Origin: Semisulcospira habei
Taxonomy: Eukaryota > Mollusca > Gastropoda > Semisulcospiridae
Direction of reading: 5' to 3'
Assembly: GCA_036245525.1 (NCBI GenBank)
Contig: BTPG01000007.1
Coordinates: forward strand, 121,044,844-121,108,843
Length of the DNA stretch: 64,000 nucleotides
A model generated the notes under the pieces. The model ran no database searches. It was not told where the DNA came from and saw only the letters and a list, made by a program, of their open reading frames with translations. Positions within the stretch are counted from its first letter, which is position 1. Each line of letters begins with the position of its first letter. Of this stretch, positions 10,900-20,836 are shown piece after piece. Both the position numbers and the translations under genes were made by a program.

Positions 10900-11595
10900 C
10901 ATCGCAGATGATCTGAACTGTACTATCAAATAGCGGGCACGCTATGTAAAGCAAGAGAAAAGTTGACCTTATAGTCTAGCAGCTGCCCTTCATAGACGAT
11001 CAGCCGTTTACGAGATAGTGATTTTCTAGAGAGTAACAAAGGTTTGGATATATCAAAATGAAGTCTAGTTTGAATAAAAGCAGTGCGCACTCGTTTTAAA
11101 CCGCCGAAGGATGGAGACATTTTTCTGTAGCACATTTTGTTTCTAGTTCGCCTGCAGACGAAACCAGGACATTCGCAGCCATGTTCCCAGGGGATCAGTA
11201 GTTTACGCGGGTCTCATTGTTCCTGTATTCAGTGATAGTATGCACTATATGTCACATAAAAGGATTTCATTTATTTTTTTAATAATATTTGCACACTTAG
11301 ATATATTAAGAGAAGAAGCAGTTACGAAAAGGCTTGCCTTGAACTCAAATATCGTTACTCAACAATAAGGTATCCCAAACTGATCACGTGATCAAAACAT
11401 CGGCACACGCGGATTTCCCTGCGATGAATTGCGATGTACCGGCGAGTTCTTTTTGATTTGTTCTACAGAAGCGTGTTTGTTTCCCAAAAAGGCGAACATG
11501 CAACGTTGCTTTTTGCATTTTTACATCTTGATAAAGGTTTGTCACGTTTATTTTCATTCACTTTACCATCGCTTTGCCCGTTTCATTTCGACACC

Positions 11596-11600
<5 letters not shown>
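10900..11600. other. no gene seen
   Basis: Mixed spacer with no supported feature before the poly-A tract. Confidence 0.4.

Positions 11601-11629
<29 letters not shown>
11601..11629. repeat. poly-A tract (29 nt)
   Basis: Uninterrupted A run. I could not define a retroposon body upstream. Confidence 0.9.
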
Positions 11630-11632
<3 letters not shown>

Positions 11633-11699
11633 TATCTTCGAAACCTATGTCCGAAGTGCAACATGTTGCATGCTGTAAAAGAGTGCCACACCACTAGGT

Positions 11700-12144
11700 T
11701 GTAACTGTCATGGCTGAACAAAGTTTCGGAACTTGATTAATTATTATTATACTGTAACACTTAATTCAATCAGTTGTACTGGCAAGCTATGTTGTGATGT
11801 GCGATCAGTGCCATGCAGTCTCGATCAGTGATCACTGATGGTACAGTACACTTGACACGTAAAAAATACACAGCACAATGTGAACACGCTTGGAAGTTCA
11901 TGCAATGCTTTGTTTAAAATTAAACCCTATCTTGCTAGCAGTAGCCTATTGCACAAACGAGGAACTATTTTGCTGCTGCATAGTTTAAAGTTTGTCTGCA
12001 TTATTGCAGTTTGCTGCAAGATTCTTAGCAGCTGGCATTAGCACTGACACTCATATATTTGGGGATTAAAACGAGAAAGAAAACGGAGACAGGTAACACA
12101 GAGTGATCAAATGAATGAGATATGCTTTGTGATGAACAGCTATT
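11700..12144. other. no gene seen
   Basis: Spacer immediately left of the large tandem array. No supported motif. Confidence 0.4.
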
Positions 12145-13720
12145 TAAAGTAAGGGGGTGGGGGGAGGCACATACCTTTATATTGCGCACGTACTATTTCT
12201 TTCAGTGTTTCCATCACCCATCATAACACCATTGGCCTCGATGAGTTCTCATGTTTTATTTGAGTGATTTACAAAATACATGTACTTGCTGCTGTTATAT
12301 TATTTTCTTACTGGCTTTGACATTTCGCTGTAAGATTTACAGTCCCATACTTTAAGCCTGTCCCGACTAACGCACGTGGAGGTTGACTGTATCATTGATA
12401 TGTGTGTGTAGGTATCGTTTTGTTTGAGGTGGCAGTTTTGGCCTCACCTTTAAGTTTGGTGACCCTGTGCATGTGGCCACCAGTACTATTTACGGAACTG
12501 ATGGCTGCATGTGCAGTGTGATTAACTGTACATATGAGATTTTTAGGTGGGCAGCTAAAATACAGGCAGTCAATACAAGCCACTTTCTTAACCTCAAATC
12601 TCTATATATAGGTTTTACAGCCCACTAATGGCAAGTAATGCCCATCAGTATACAATTGTGCATGTCTTTTGTGGGTGTTCTGTGGTTTTCCTTATCAATG
12701 TGAACTGGGCAGCCTATTGTTTGAAGTGATCAGTGGTGGCATTTAAAGGGAGGGGGGGGGGGGGGAGGCACATACTTTATAATATTGTGCACATACTATT
12801 TCTTTCAGTGTTTCCATCACCCATCCTAACACCATTGGCGTCGATGAGTTCTCATGTTTTATTTGAGTGATTTACAAAATACATGTACTTGCTGCTGTTA
12901 TATTATTTTCTTACTGGCTTTGACATTTCGCTGTAAGATTTACAGTCCCATACTTTAAACCTGTCCTGACTATCGCACATGGAGGTTGACTGTATCATTG
13001 ATATGTGTGTGTAGGTATCGTTTTGTTTGAGGTGGCAGTTTTGGCCTCACCTTTAAGTTTGGTGCCCCTATGCATGTGGCCACCAGTACTATTTACAGAA
13101 CTGATGGCTGCATGTGCAGTGTGATTAACTGTACACATGAGATTTTTAGGTGAGCATCTAAAATACAGGCAGTCAATACAATCCACTTTCTTAACCTCAA
13201 ATCTCTATATATAGATTTTACAGCCCACTAATGCCCATCAGTATACAATTGTGCATGTCTTTTGTGGGTGTTCTGCGGTTTTCCTTATCAATGTGAACTG
13301 GGCAGCCTATTGTTTGAAGTGATCAGTGGTGGCGTCATCTATAATGTATGTGTGCATTTGGCCACTAGTATTGTTTACAAAGATGCTGTTTACAGAACTA
13401 GTGGCTGAGTATGCATATTAGTTCTGTTATTGTTATCAGGTGTGGCCTTATCTGTAAGTTTTGGTGCCCCGTGCATCACTGCATGAGGCCAACATTACTT
13501 TTCACAGAACTGATGGCTGCATGTGCAGTGTGATTAACTGTACACATGAGATTTTTAGGTTAGGCTAAAATACAGGCAGTCAATACAAGCCACTTTTTAA
13601 ATCTCAAATCTCTATATACACATGTATATAGGTTTTACAGTCCACTAATGCCCATCAGTATACAATTGTGCATGTCTTTTGTGGGTGTTCTGCGGTTTTG
13701 TATGTGGGGTGGGGTTGAAA
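12145..13720. repeat. ~600 bp tandem duplication plus a third partial copy
   Basis: Copy 1 (about 12145-12750) and copy 2 (12751-13340) align almost throughout, from GGGGGGAGGCACATAC through GTTTCCATCACCCATC and TGCATGTCTTTTGTGGGTG to TTTGAAGTGATCAGTGGTGG. A third, more diverged partial copy (about 13340-13720) shares GATGGCTGCATGTGCAGTG and TTTTGTGGGTGTTCTGCGG. Two 63-codon minus-strand frames repeat at the same place in copies 1 and 2. They look like chance frames carried by the duplication, not genes. Confidence 0.85.
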
Positions 13721-15440
13721 GCGGGGCAGTATGGCACCTATTACTGTGTATGTGTATGTACAAAACCTACATTACCCAAAAAACATGAATAAATAATTTA
13801 AATAGTTATTTGGGTTTAACGCCACGCAGGCGACTACGGCCACCCTCATGATGGTTAAATGAATAAGATAAAGTAAGTCAAAGATACCTGGGGCATATGA
13901 ATGCTAAGTAAAGAATAGATTATGAACATGCACAGATATACATTCTTTTGGTGGGTGTTCTGCGGTTTTGTGTGTGTAACTGGAGTGGGGTTGGGAGCGA
14001 GCGGTATGGCACCTATGACAATGTACATGTATAAGACATTTATTCACCAAGTAAAACATTATAAGGATTTTTGTGTGGCATGGCGACAGTAAAATACATC
14101 CTCACTTGTAGGGCATTCATCATGTCATACACTCAGTTGGCGATCATCCTGTATAGAGCACTAAACGATAGATAATAATAATAATAATGTACATTTATAT
14201 AGTGCTTAACTTCCAAATGAATGGTGCTCACAATATTAAACACTAATCAGTCATATGTCACAAATCATGGAATCACGTTGTTCCATGGATGGTGCTGTAC
14301 TGAGGACAGCTTCTGGAAAGAAACTGCACCTGAGTCGAGAGGCTCTGGCTTTCAAAGCACGGAACCGCCGGCCAGAGGGCAAAAGCTCGAAGAGATCATT
14401 GGCTGGGTGCGACAGATCTGACAGAATAGTACTGGTGGCCACATGCACAGAGGCATCATGGTGTATGTTCTTAGCCTGTATGCTGATGTGTATGTACAAA
14501 ACCTACATTACAAATAAATAATTTAAATAAATAAGATAAAGTAAGTCTAAGATACCTGGGACATATGCATGCTAGGTAAAGGATAGATTATGAACATACA
14601 CAGATGTGCATGTCTTTGGGTAGGTGCTCTGCGGTTTTGTGTGTGTGTTTGGGTAGGGGTTGGAAGCGGGCGGTATGCCACCTATTGCCATCTAAAATTC
14701 TATATATATGTGTATATTTTCTTCTTGTATGCTGATGTGTATGTACAAAACCTGCATTACAAACAAACAAAAGTAAATAAATAAATAATTTAAATAAATA
14801 GTTATTTGGGTTTAATGCCGAGCAGGCGACTAATGTCATCTCGTGGCTGTTACATAAATAAGATAAAGTAAGTCAAGATACATGGGCCATATGAATGCTG
14901 AGTAAAGGATAGATTATGAACATGCACAGATGTACTTGTCTTTTAGTGGGTGTTCTGTGGTTGTGGAGTGGGGTTGGGAGTGGGCAGTATTACCATGTAT
15001 GTGTATGAGAACATCAGCATATGTATAAAACCTACTTTACAAACAAATAAAAATAAATAATAAATTTTAATAAATAAAATAAGATAAATCAAAGATACCT
15101 GGGACATTAATACCAAGTAAAGGATATATTATGAACATGCACAGACTTGCATGTCTTTTAATGGGCGTTCTGTGGTTTTGTATGTGGGGTGGGGAGCAGG
15201 TGTTATGCACCTATTACCATATATGTGTACATGTATGTTCTCATCTTGTATGCTGATGTGTATGTGCAAACATACATCACAAACAAACAAATAAGTAAAT
15301 AAATAAATTTAAAAAAATAATAAATTAATAAATAAAATAAGTCGGGGATACCTGGGACCTATGGATAGATTATGAACATGCACAGATGTATGCATATTGA
15401 AAAATAATTTCCTCTCCTTCGTGGCCACCACCATACCACT
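13721..15440. repeat. degenerate tandem array of ~215-335 bp units
   Basis: A unit containing GATACCTGGG, AGATTATGAACATGCACAGA, GGGTGTTCTGCGGTTTTGTG and TGCTGATGTGTATGTACAAA recurs starting near 13865, 14528, 14863, 15078 and 15336. Two units carry GGGTTTAA(C/T)GCC followed by GCAGGCGACTA (13806 and 14800), which resembles a SINE-type tail seen again at 43300-43362. The larger gap between the first two units is filled by unrelated DNA with a LINE tail at 14173. Confidence 0.8.
14169..14215 (-). mobile_element. LINE 3' tail remnant with (TAA)n
   Basis: ATAATAATAATAATGTACAT followed by TTATATAGTGCTTAAC. Read on the minus strand this is a GCACTATATAAAT-(ATT)n ending, like the tail of the L2-like LINE at 48074-49382. 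Sequence up to about 14455 breaks the tandem array and may belong to the same or another insertion, but I do not recognise it. Confidence 0.5.
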
Positions 15441-15449
15441 AGCGATCAT

Positions 15450-16980
15450 GTACATCAAGGAATTCTTTCCATCCATAATTAAAAGGATAAATAATAAATA
15501 AATATGTAAGTGAATACATAAATGAATCAATAATAAATAAATAAATAAAACATGTAATACAATGGAGAGGGCTACTACATGTATTGTGTCTCATGCAGTA
15601 CCGATAAAGCTTGATCATAGTGAGTTTTTGTGAGTACTTGAGTGTGGATTGGTTGAATGGGTTGCAAAAACTACAATTTTTATATTTAGGTGTTTAGCTG
15701 AACAAGGTGATTTAGATGGAAACGGTTCGGAGATGGATTTTACTCTGCCTGGCTTGTGCTTAAGACCAGTCGGATAAGAGTTGCTTCGGACCAGTTACAA
15801 ATCCCATCTCCACTAATAACAAAAGAGCAGACCTACACTTAGAGCCGTTAGGCTGGAAAACGGACGAACAACATGCATGTTGTATCCGGACATAAAGTCT
15901 GCAGAATGTTGAAGATGGTCGGCAGACACAATGCACAACATGCACGACTAAGGTAGTTTACTTTCGATATGCTTTCCTCCCATAAATGAGACCCGAGTTC
16001 GATGGGAAAGGCTGTTTTCAAGACCAGGAAAAATAACGTATTTGACGTTGATAAGATGTACTTCAAAGTTCAAATCCAAAATAATCTCTGTTTCACTTCA
16101 GGAGCAAAGTAAAGCTGATTAACCGTGCGCGTCTGATTGACTTCTTTCGAAGGCATCTCGCTGACCGCCATTTTGAAACTAGCGACGCGAGTATGCTTAC
16201 GGCATTAAAAATATTACTTTTTAAATTATTTTATCTTAAATATGTATGCATGTTTACTTGCTGATGATTTTAATTTACTCACTGGAATAAACGTGTAACT
16301 TGTATGCTCGAAATTTTCAATGTTATGCACAAAAAATGTCTTGCACCTTATCTGGGCCGTGTACGAGGACTGGTTCCCTCACATCGAAAAATAGCTTTCG
16401 AAAAACACTTCTACAAAAATGTCTCCATCCTAAGGACAAATATTGTTGCCATGCATAAACTATATGGCATTAGTACTTTCGTTTCTTACCTGCAAACCAT
16501 TGTTACTCTTTTGACGAACTACTTACCTCTGCAGAAATTGCGAAAAGCTGCTAGACTATTACGTCAATTGCCTGAGAACAAAATGTAAAAACAATGAAAA
16601 CAAGTAAGGGAGGGGCAGGAGTTTTGCCGGAATCAGAAAAATTACTCACGCAAACAAAGGTTACGGTACTAAAAGGTCGCAAAGCGAAATACGGAAACAA
16701 AAGAGAAAATGTTAAAGACCTACCGAGACCATAGGAAATTGTTTTATTTTTTCGGTTGAATCGGTACTTTCGATTGTGGAAACAAAACGCCATTCGGAAA
16801 ACCACACAACACCCAACCTTTAAAGGACCATATAACAAAGCAGTCTTTAGTGCTAATTAAGACGGTACGTAATTAACAGCGCTGTAAAATCTCATCAGAA
16901 AGTTAGTGGACATCCCATTTAAAGGCTGATGACCCCATTAATCAGCACTGACTGCTCCTGAGAATCTCTGATATGAATGC
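15450..16980. other. no gene seen
   Basis: Spacer with AAAT-type short repeats at its left. A 94-codon frame at 16304-16588 has no recognisable family motif, and I do not call it. Confidence 0.4.
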
Positions 16981-16982
16981 GT

Positions 16983-17053
16983 GCAGAAAGAGGCATAGAT
17001 CCTCAAGAGCCTCCGCATTTGCGGGGGCTCATGAGGATCTATGCCTCTTGCAG
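16983..17053. repeat. family A palindrome with covarying arms
   Basis: The left arm has AGATCCTC and CTCCGC, and the right arm has GAGGATCT and GCGGGGG. The usual forms are AGATTCTC/GAGAATCT and CCTGC/GCAGG. Substitutions are mirrored between the arms. Confidence 0.85.
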
Positions 17054-17104
17054 ATCTGTACTTACTGTGCTAAAAACAAGAACATATGGTTACTATAGAC
17101 ATAG

Positions 17105-17735
17105 CCAGGATCATTACGTATGCAAATGATGCTGACAAGATGCATCGATTTTTACATGAGCCCCGCGCTTTGCGGTACTCATGAGAGTATAATTATGCAT
17201 GTTGTACGTGAAATGGGGTTAAACAGAAACATTTAGATCTTCAATAGTCTTTGCTATACAGGGACTCAACCGCACTTTGAGTATCAATATGCATGCACAT
17301 CATGCTGACAAGATGCATCGATTCTCATGAGCGCCCGAAGAATGCGGGCTAATGAGAATCTATGGTTATCGAAGGTAAAATGGGCTATAAACAGAAAAAT
17401 TTGAATCTTGAAACAATACTAGGCGTAGGTAACATTAACTTGGACTGCTCATACTCAAAAGGAACAATATAGGCGTGAAAGAGACTGGCAAGATGCGTAG
17501 ATTGTAATGAACCCTGCAAAATGCGGGGCCCTTCAGAATGTATGTTTCTTGCAGATAGGATGGACTCAAACAGAAACATACATTTTCAACCGCCCTAAGC
17601 CCGGCCTGCATTTGGCCTGTGTCGCTAATAATTATTGAGGAATGATATGCATGTAAATTATGCTGCAAACATGCATATATTCTCATGAGCCCCGCAAACT
17701 GCGGAGCTCGTGAGAATATATGCATCGTTGCACCC
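17105..17735. repeat. tandem array of ~178 bp units, each with a family A-like palindrome
   Basis: Four units recur with GATGCTGACAAGATGCATCG-like starts near 17124, 17302, 17480 and 17660. Each has a palindromic core (TCATGAGCCCCGC ... GCGG ... CATGAGA) followed by a GG(G/A)(T/C)T(A/C)AAACAGAAA stretch. The period is about 177-183 bp. Each core is itself a hairpin, for example ATATATTCTCATGAG with CTCGTGAGAATATAT in the last unit. Confidence 0.8.
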
Positions 17736-18039
17736 CACTCTCGTCTATTTATGAGACGTGAAAGACAAAGGCAGTGGGCTTGCAAGAACGACCACTTTGC
17801 CGTGAAACAATGAATTGAGGTCGATGGTTGCAGCGAATTCATTGCTGCTAACGGAGAGAGCGAAGTACAGACACAACCAAAACATTGTTAGTTTTACGGA
17901 GGCAATGGCTAATTACATCACCCTTTCATCCCTAACGCCAATAGCTCAACTGGAAATCGTCTACTAAGCATTAAAGCGACCTACTCAAAAGCAGCGAAGG
18001 GTTATTTAATAGTTCGTTATATCTCCTGATTATAATCTT

Positions 18040-18300
18040 AGTGTGCCTTACAATAATACTGGACAAAAAAGATTAACTTAAATTATGAAGTTTGAAAGTC
18101 GTAAAATGAAAAACTTCTCCTCTTCTTCTTCTTCCGGTCCTCTCAAAAGGCAGTGGAACACATCTGATATTCATTGCCTATCATGCATAATTTCATAATT
18201 ATTTGAAAAAAAGACATACTTTAGTACTCTCTAAATAGCATACCCAAAATTTTAAACACACGAAAGGCGTGTTAGTTTCCGATTTGGGCCCTACGGCTCG
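18040..18300. other. no gene seen
   Basis: AT-rich spacer. No supported feature. Confidence 0.4.
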
Positions 18301-18413
18301 AGGGTCAGTTGCATGAGTGAATTTGTCTTGTGCAAACCACTAAGCAAGGTGTTCCGCTATGGCTGAGCACCTTGCTTAGAGGCTGGAGTAGGACTAAATT
18401 CACTCGTGCAACC
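18301..18413. repeat. family F palindrome
   Basis: GTTGCATGAGTGAATTT and CCACTAAGCAAGGTG on the left are mirrored by CACCTTGCTTAG and AAATTCACTCGTGCAAC on the right. A second copy lies at 41585-41707. Confidence 0.75.
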
Positions 18414-18596
18414 GGCCACTGGACTGTATGGCCCGGAATTACAGGTAGGCAAGCGTTTAGTACCGGGCATTTTTTGTTTAATTTTTTAAAAAATAACATT
18501 TCCTGTTATTTTCATCCACTGAATTTCCACATGATGGGTTTGAGTCAGCCACACGTAAAAAAACACCCGCAGTTTGAGGCGTGACAGGAGCTCTCT

Positions 18597-18656
18597 ACCC
18601 AGAAAGCTAAGGTCCTCGGGGGCCCTCGTGGACCCGACGACCTTTTGCTACTGGGG
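18597..18656. repeat. family K palindrome, short copy
   Basis: The arms CCCAGAAAGCTAAGGTCCTC and ACGACCTTTTGCTACTGGG are inverted repeats. The ends match the copy at 3145-3253, but the central GCGCAC hairpin is missing. Confidence 0.6.
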
Positions 18657-18662
18657 TAACGC

Positions 18663-18733
18663 CATCAAGAGGCATAGATTTTCGTGAATCCCTGCGGCTG
18701 TCAAGGCCCATATAGATCTATGTCTGTTGCTGA
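18663..18733. repeat. family A palindrome, diverged
   Basis: TCAAGAGGCATAGATTTTCG opens it and ATCTATGTCTGTTGCTG closes it. Arm pairing is partly lost in the core. Confidence 0.7.
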
Positions 18734-18860
18734 TTGAAGGGGCTTTTTGAAGGACTGTTTAGTTCAGACACGCCCTGGGAGGACAAAAGGAAGATTACGG
18801 CCAGCCGTAACATAAATCGAATTTTACAAGTCCTCTTATTTTCGAGGACACAACTTCGGG

Positions 18861-18952
18861 TGCATTGAATAGGCACTTTTCAAAGGGAGGGAATAATATT
18901 CCCTCCCTTTAAAAAGCGTATGTTCACCGAACAGTCAGTTCCTATTCAACGC
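18861..18952. repeat. imperfect palindrome
   Basis: A perfect inner core AAAGGGAGGGAA/TTCCCTCCCTTT is surrounded by weaker arms (GCATTGAATAGG and CCTATTCAACGC). No second copy was found here. Confidence 0.55.
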
Positions 18953-19275
18953 AGGGTATTTTGAAATGTCGCGACGGGCATTAAAATGCTGTTTGACGAT
19001 CATGTGCAAATCGTTTTATCGTTTTTGCGTAAATAAATGCAGTTTAGACGATTTCTGAGGACTGCAACCCTTTAAGGGAATTGAAAACGTTGTTGCGTTA
19101 AATAAGAGTTGTAGAAATCAGTTGGCTTGCTTTTTTGAAAGAATCTCCACAATTTTAAAAAAAGCCCCAAAGTTTTCAAAGAAGATCCAAAGTTTGCCCA
19201 ATGTTTCTGAAACAAACGGTATGTGCTTTCTTGGTTGTTTTGTTTTCAGTACGTGTACGAATATGTTGTGTTGCA

Positions 19276-19440
19276 TGAATATACTGACGAGCAAACGAAA
19301 TGCGACATTTTCGGAACCGAGCTCTGAAAATATCGTATTTCTTTTGCGAATATTTTGTGCTGCATGAATACATACTGAAGAGCAAAAGTTATCGAAACTA
19401 TCTGTTCCAAAAATGTTGCATTTCTTTTGCTCGTCAGAAT
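19276..19440. repeat. nested palindromes built on a ~30 bp arm
   Basis: The arm GCAAACGAAATGCGACATTT recurs inverted at 19330-19349 and again at about 19400-19438 (as AAATGTTGCATTTCTTTTGC). Two hairpins therefore sit side by side inside a larger inverted repeat that starts and ends CTGACGAGCAAA/TTTGCTCGTCAG. Confidence 0.6.
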
Positions 19441-19918
19441 ATCGCTAAATGCAAACTTAGCAATGCAGCCCACTTTTTATGACAACATCGGATATAACAA
19501 CGCTTTTTAGTTCTGATCCGAGGATCTGCTGCTCGCTGATTATCAGTCATCATACGGATGAAAGAACATTTTATACGCACTTCGGCCCTCGAGTGGTAAG
19601 ACGCAGAATTCAGTGCCACGCTTGAATGAACAAACATTCTGATCGTTTGTTGTATCTTCCGTGTAACCTTCTTTGGTATGGATATAGCAGACACGTAGTA
19701 CCACAAAGCGGCCATTTCATCCTAACAGAAGCACAAACATTATAAACAGTTGCATACAATAGCATCTGCTTGTCGCTATGTTTGATTTACCATCATGCTG
19801 TGGTCGAAGGGAAAACTATATGTTCATAACATAATGAAAACAATGTGGCCGTTACTCTTTGATTAGACAGTAAAACAAGTCTCGCCTCTGGCACGCTCTC
19901 AGAGCGTGTTCCTTTCAT

Positions 19919-19987
19919 CAGCAAGAGGCGTAGAATCTCATGAGCCCCTGCGATAGCAGGGGCTCATGCGAATCTATGCCTCTTGCA
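19919..19987. repeat. family A palindrome
   Basis: CAGCAAGAGGCGTAGAATCT with AATCTATGCCTCTTGC and a CCCCTGC/GCAGGGG core. Confidence 0.88.
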
Positions 19988-20582
19988 AAATTCACTCGCA
20001 CATCCCTCTTACTCAGCCTGAGAAAGTCAGCGTCAGTGAAGTCTGAAACTGCAGATCGAACTTGTGTTATAGTTCTCAGCTTCTGGCGTATATGATGAAG
20101 TACCCTTTGATTTCAAAGCGCCGTTATGAATCCCCTTTGTTCTTTTCAAAAGCGCCTTCCCGAGATGCCCTGAAGTGTCGTCTGCGCATGCGTCAAACTC
20201 AAAACAGGCAGCAGACGCCTCCTGGCGACGTCCATCGTACCTCCGGACCAAAAAGAGCTCACCACTTCCGGCAAGCAATAAGCGTGCGTGCAGAGCTGTG
20301 GTTAACAATGTAATTTTAAGCAAACCTTTTTTTTTTTTTAAGTCTGCATGAAGAAGAGACAGTCATTAGCTGGCGGTGCTGACGACATGGAGAAGAATTC
20401 ATCTTGGAAAGTTCATTATTTTACATCCTTGCTCCTCTGTTGTAGGAAATCAGTGAGAGTCCTGACATACATCTGACCAATATTGTACCTGTACTCCAAA
20501 TCGCTGTGCTTGAAACAACTTGCTTGCCACACAGCAAGGAGACAGTCCGCCTCTCACTTCAAACACCGACGGTAGGAGATGA

Positions 20583-20670
20583 ATCGACAGTGATAGTTCA
20601 AGGATAGTGCCTGATTAGCTTGGCGCTGGGTGCCAAACTAATCAGGCACTACCCTTGAACTATCAGGTTG
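20583..20670. repeat. family B hairpin core with covarying arms
   Basis: AGTGCCTGATTAGCTTGGCG pairs with GCCAAACTAATCAGGCACT. CCTGATT/AATCAGG replaces the usual CCAGATT/AATCTGG in both arms. Confidence 0.72.
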
Positions 20671-20836
20671 GACGCACGTGTGAACGTCAATAGTTGAGAA
20701 GATTATTAATATTTTTGAGATTATGATTTCATTTTTTAAAATTGTTATTTATTTTTTACTCTTGAAGTAAAAGAGATAGAAGATTGTATCTAAAATTAGT
20801 CTCCATAGGTCATTTTGTGTCTTCCGCGGCACGCCA

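Noticed and set aside
12392..13186. Two nearly identical 63-codon minus-strand frames, possible duplicated small gene
   Set aside because: They occur at the same place in a ~600 bp DNA duplication; conservation extends equally through non-coding sequence, and the proteins have no recognisable features.
16304..16588. 94-codon frame resembling a LINE C-terminus (FNVMHKKCLAPYLG)
   Set aside because: The resemblance to LMHNILNNMTPQYL is too weak, and no other RT motif lies nearby.
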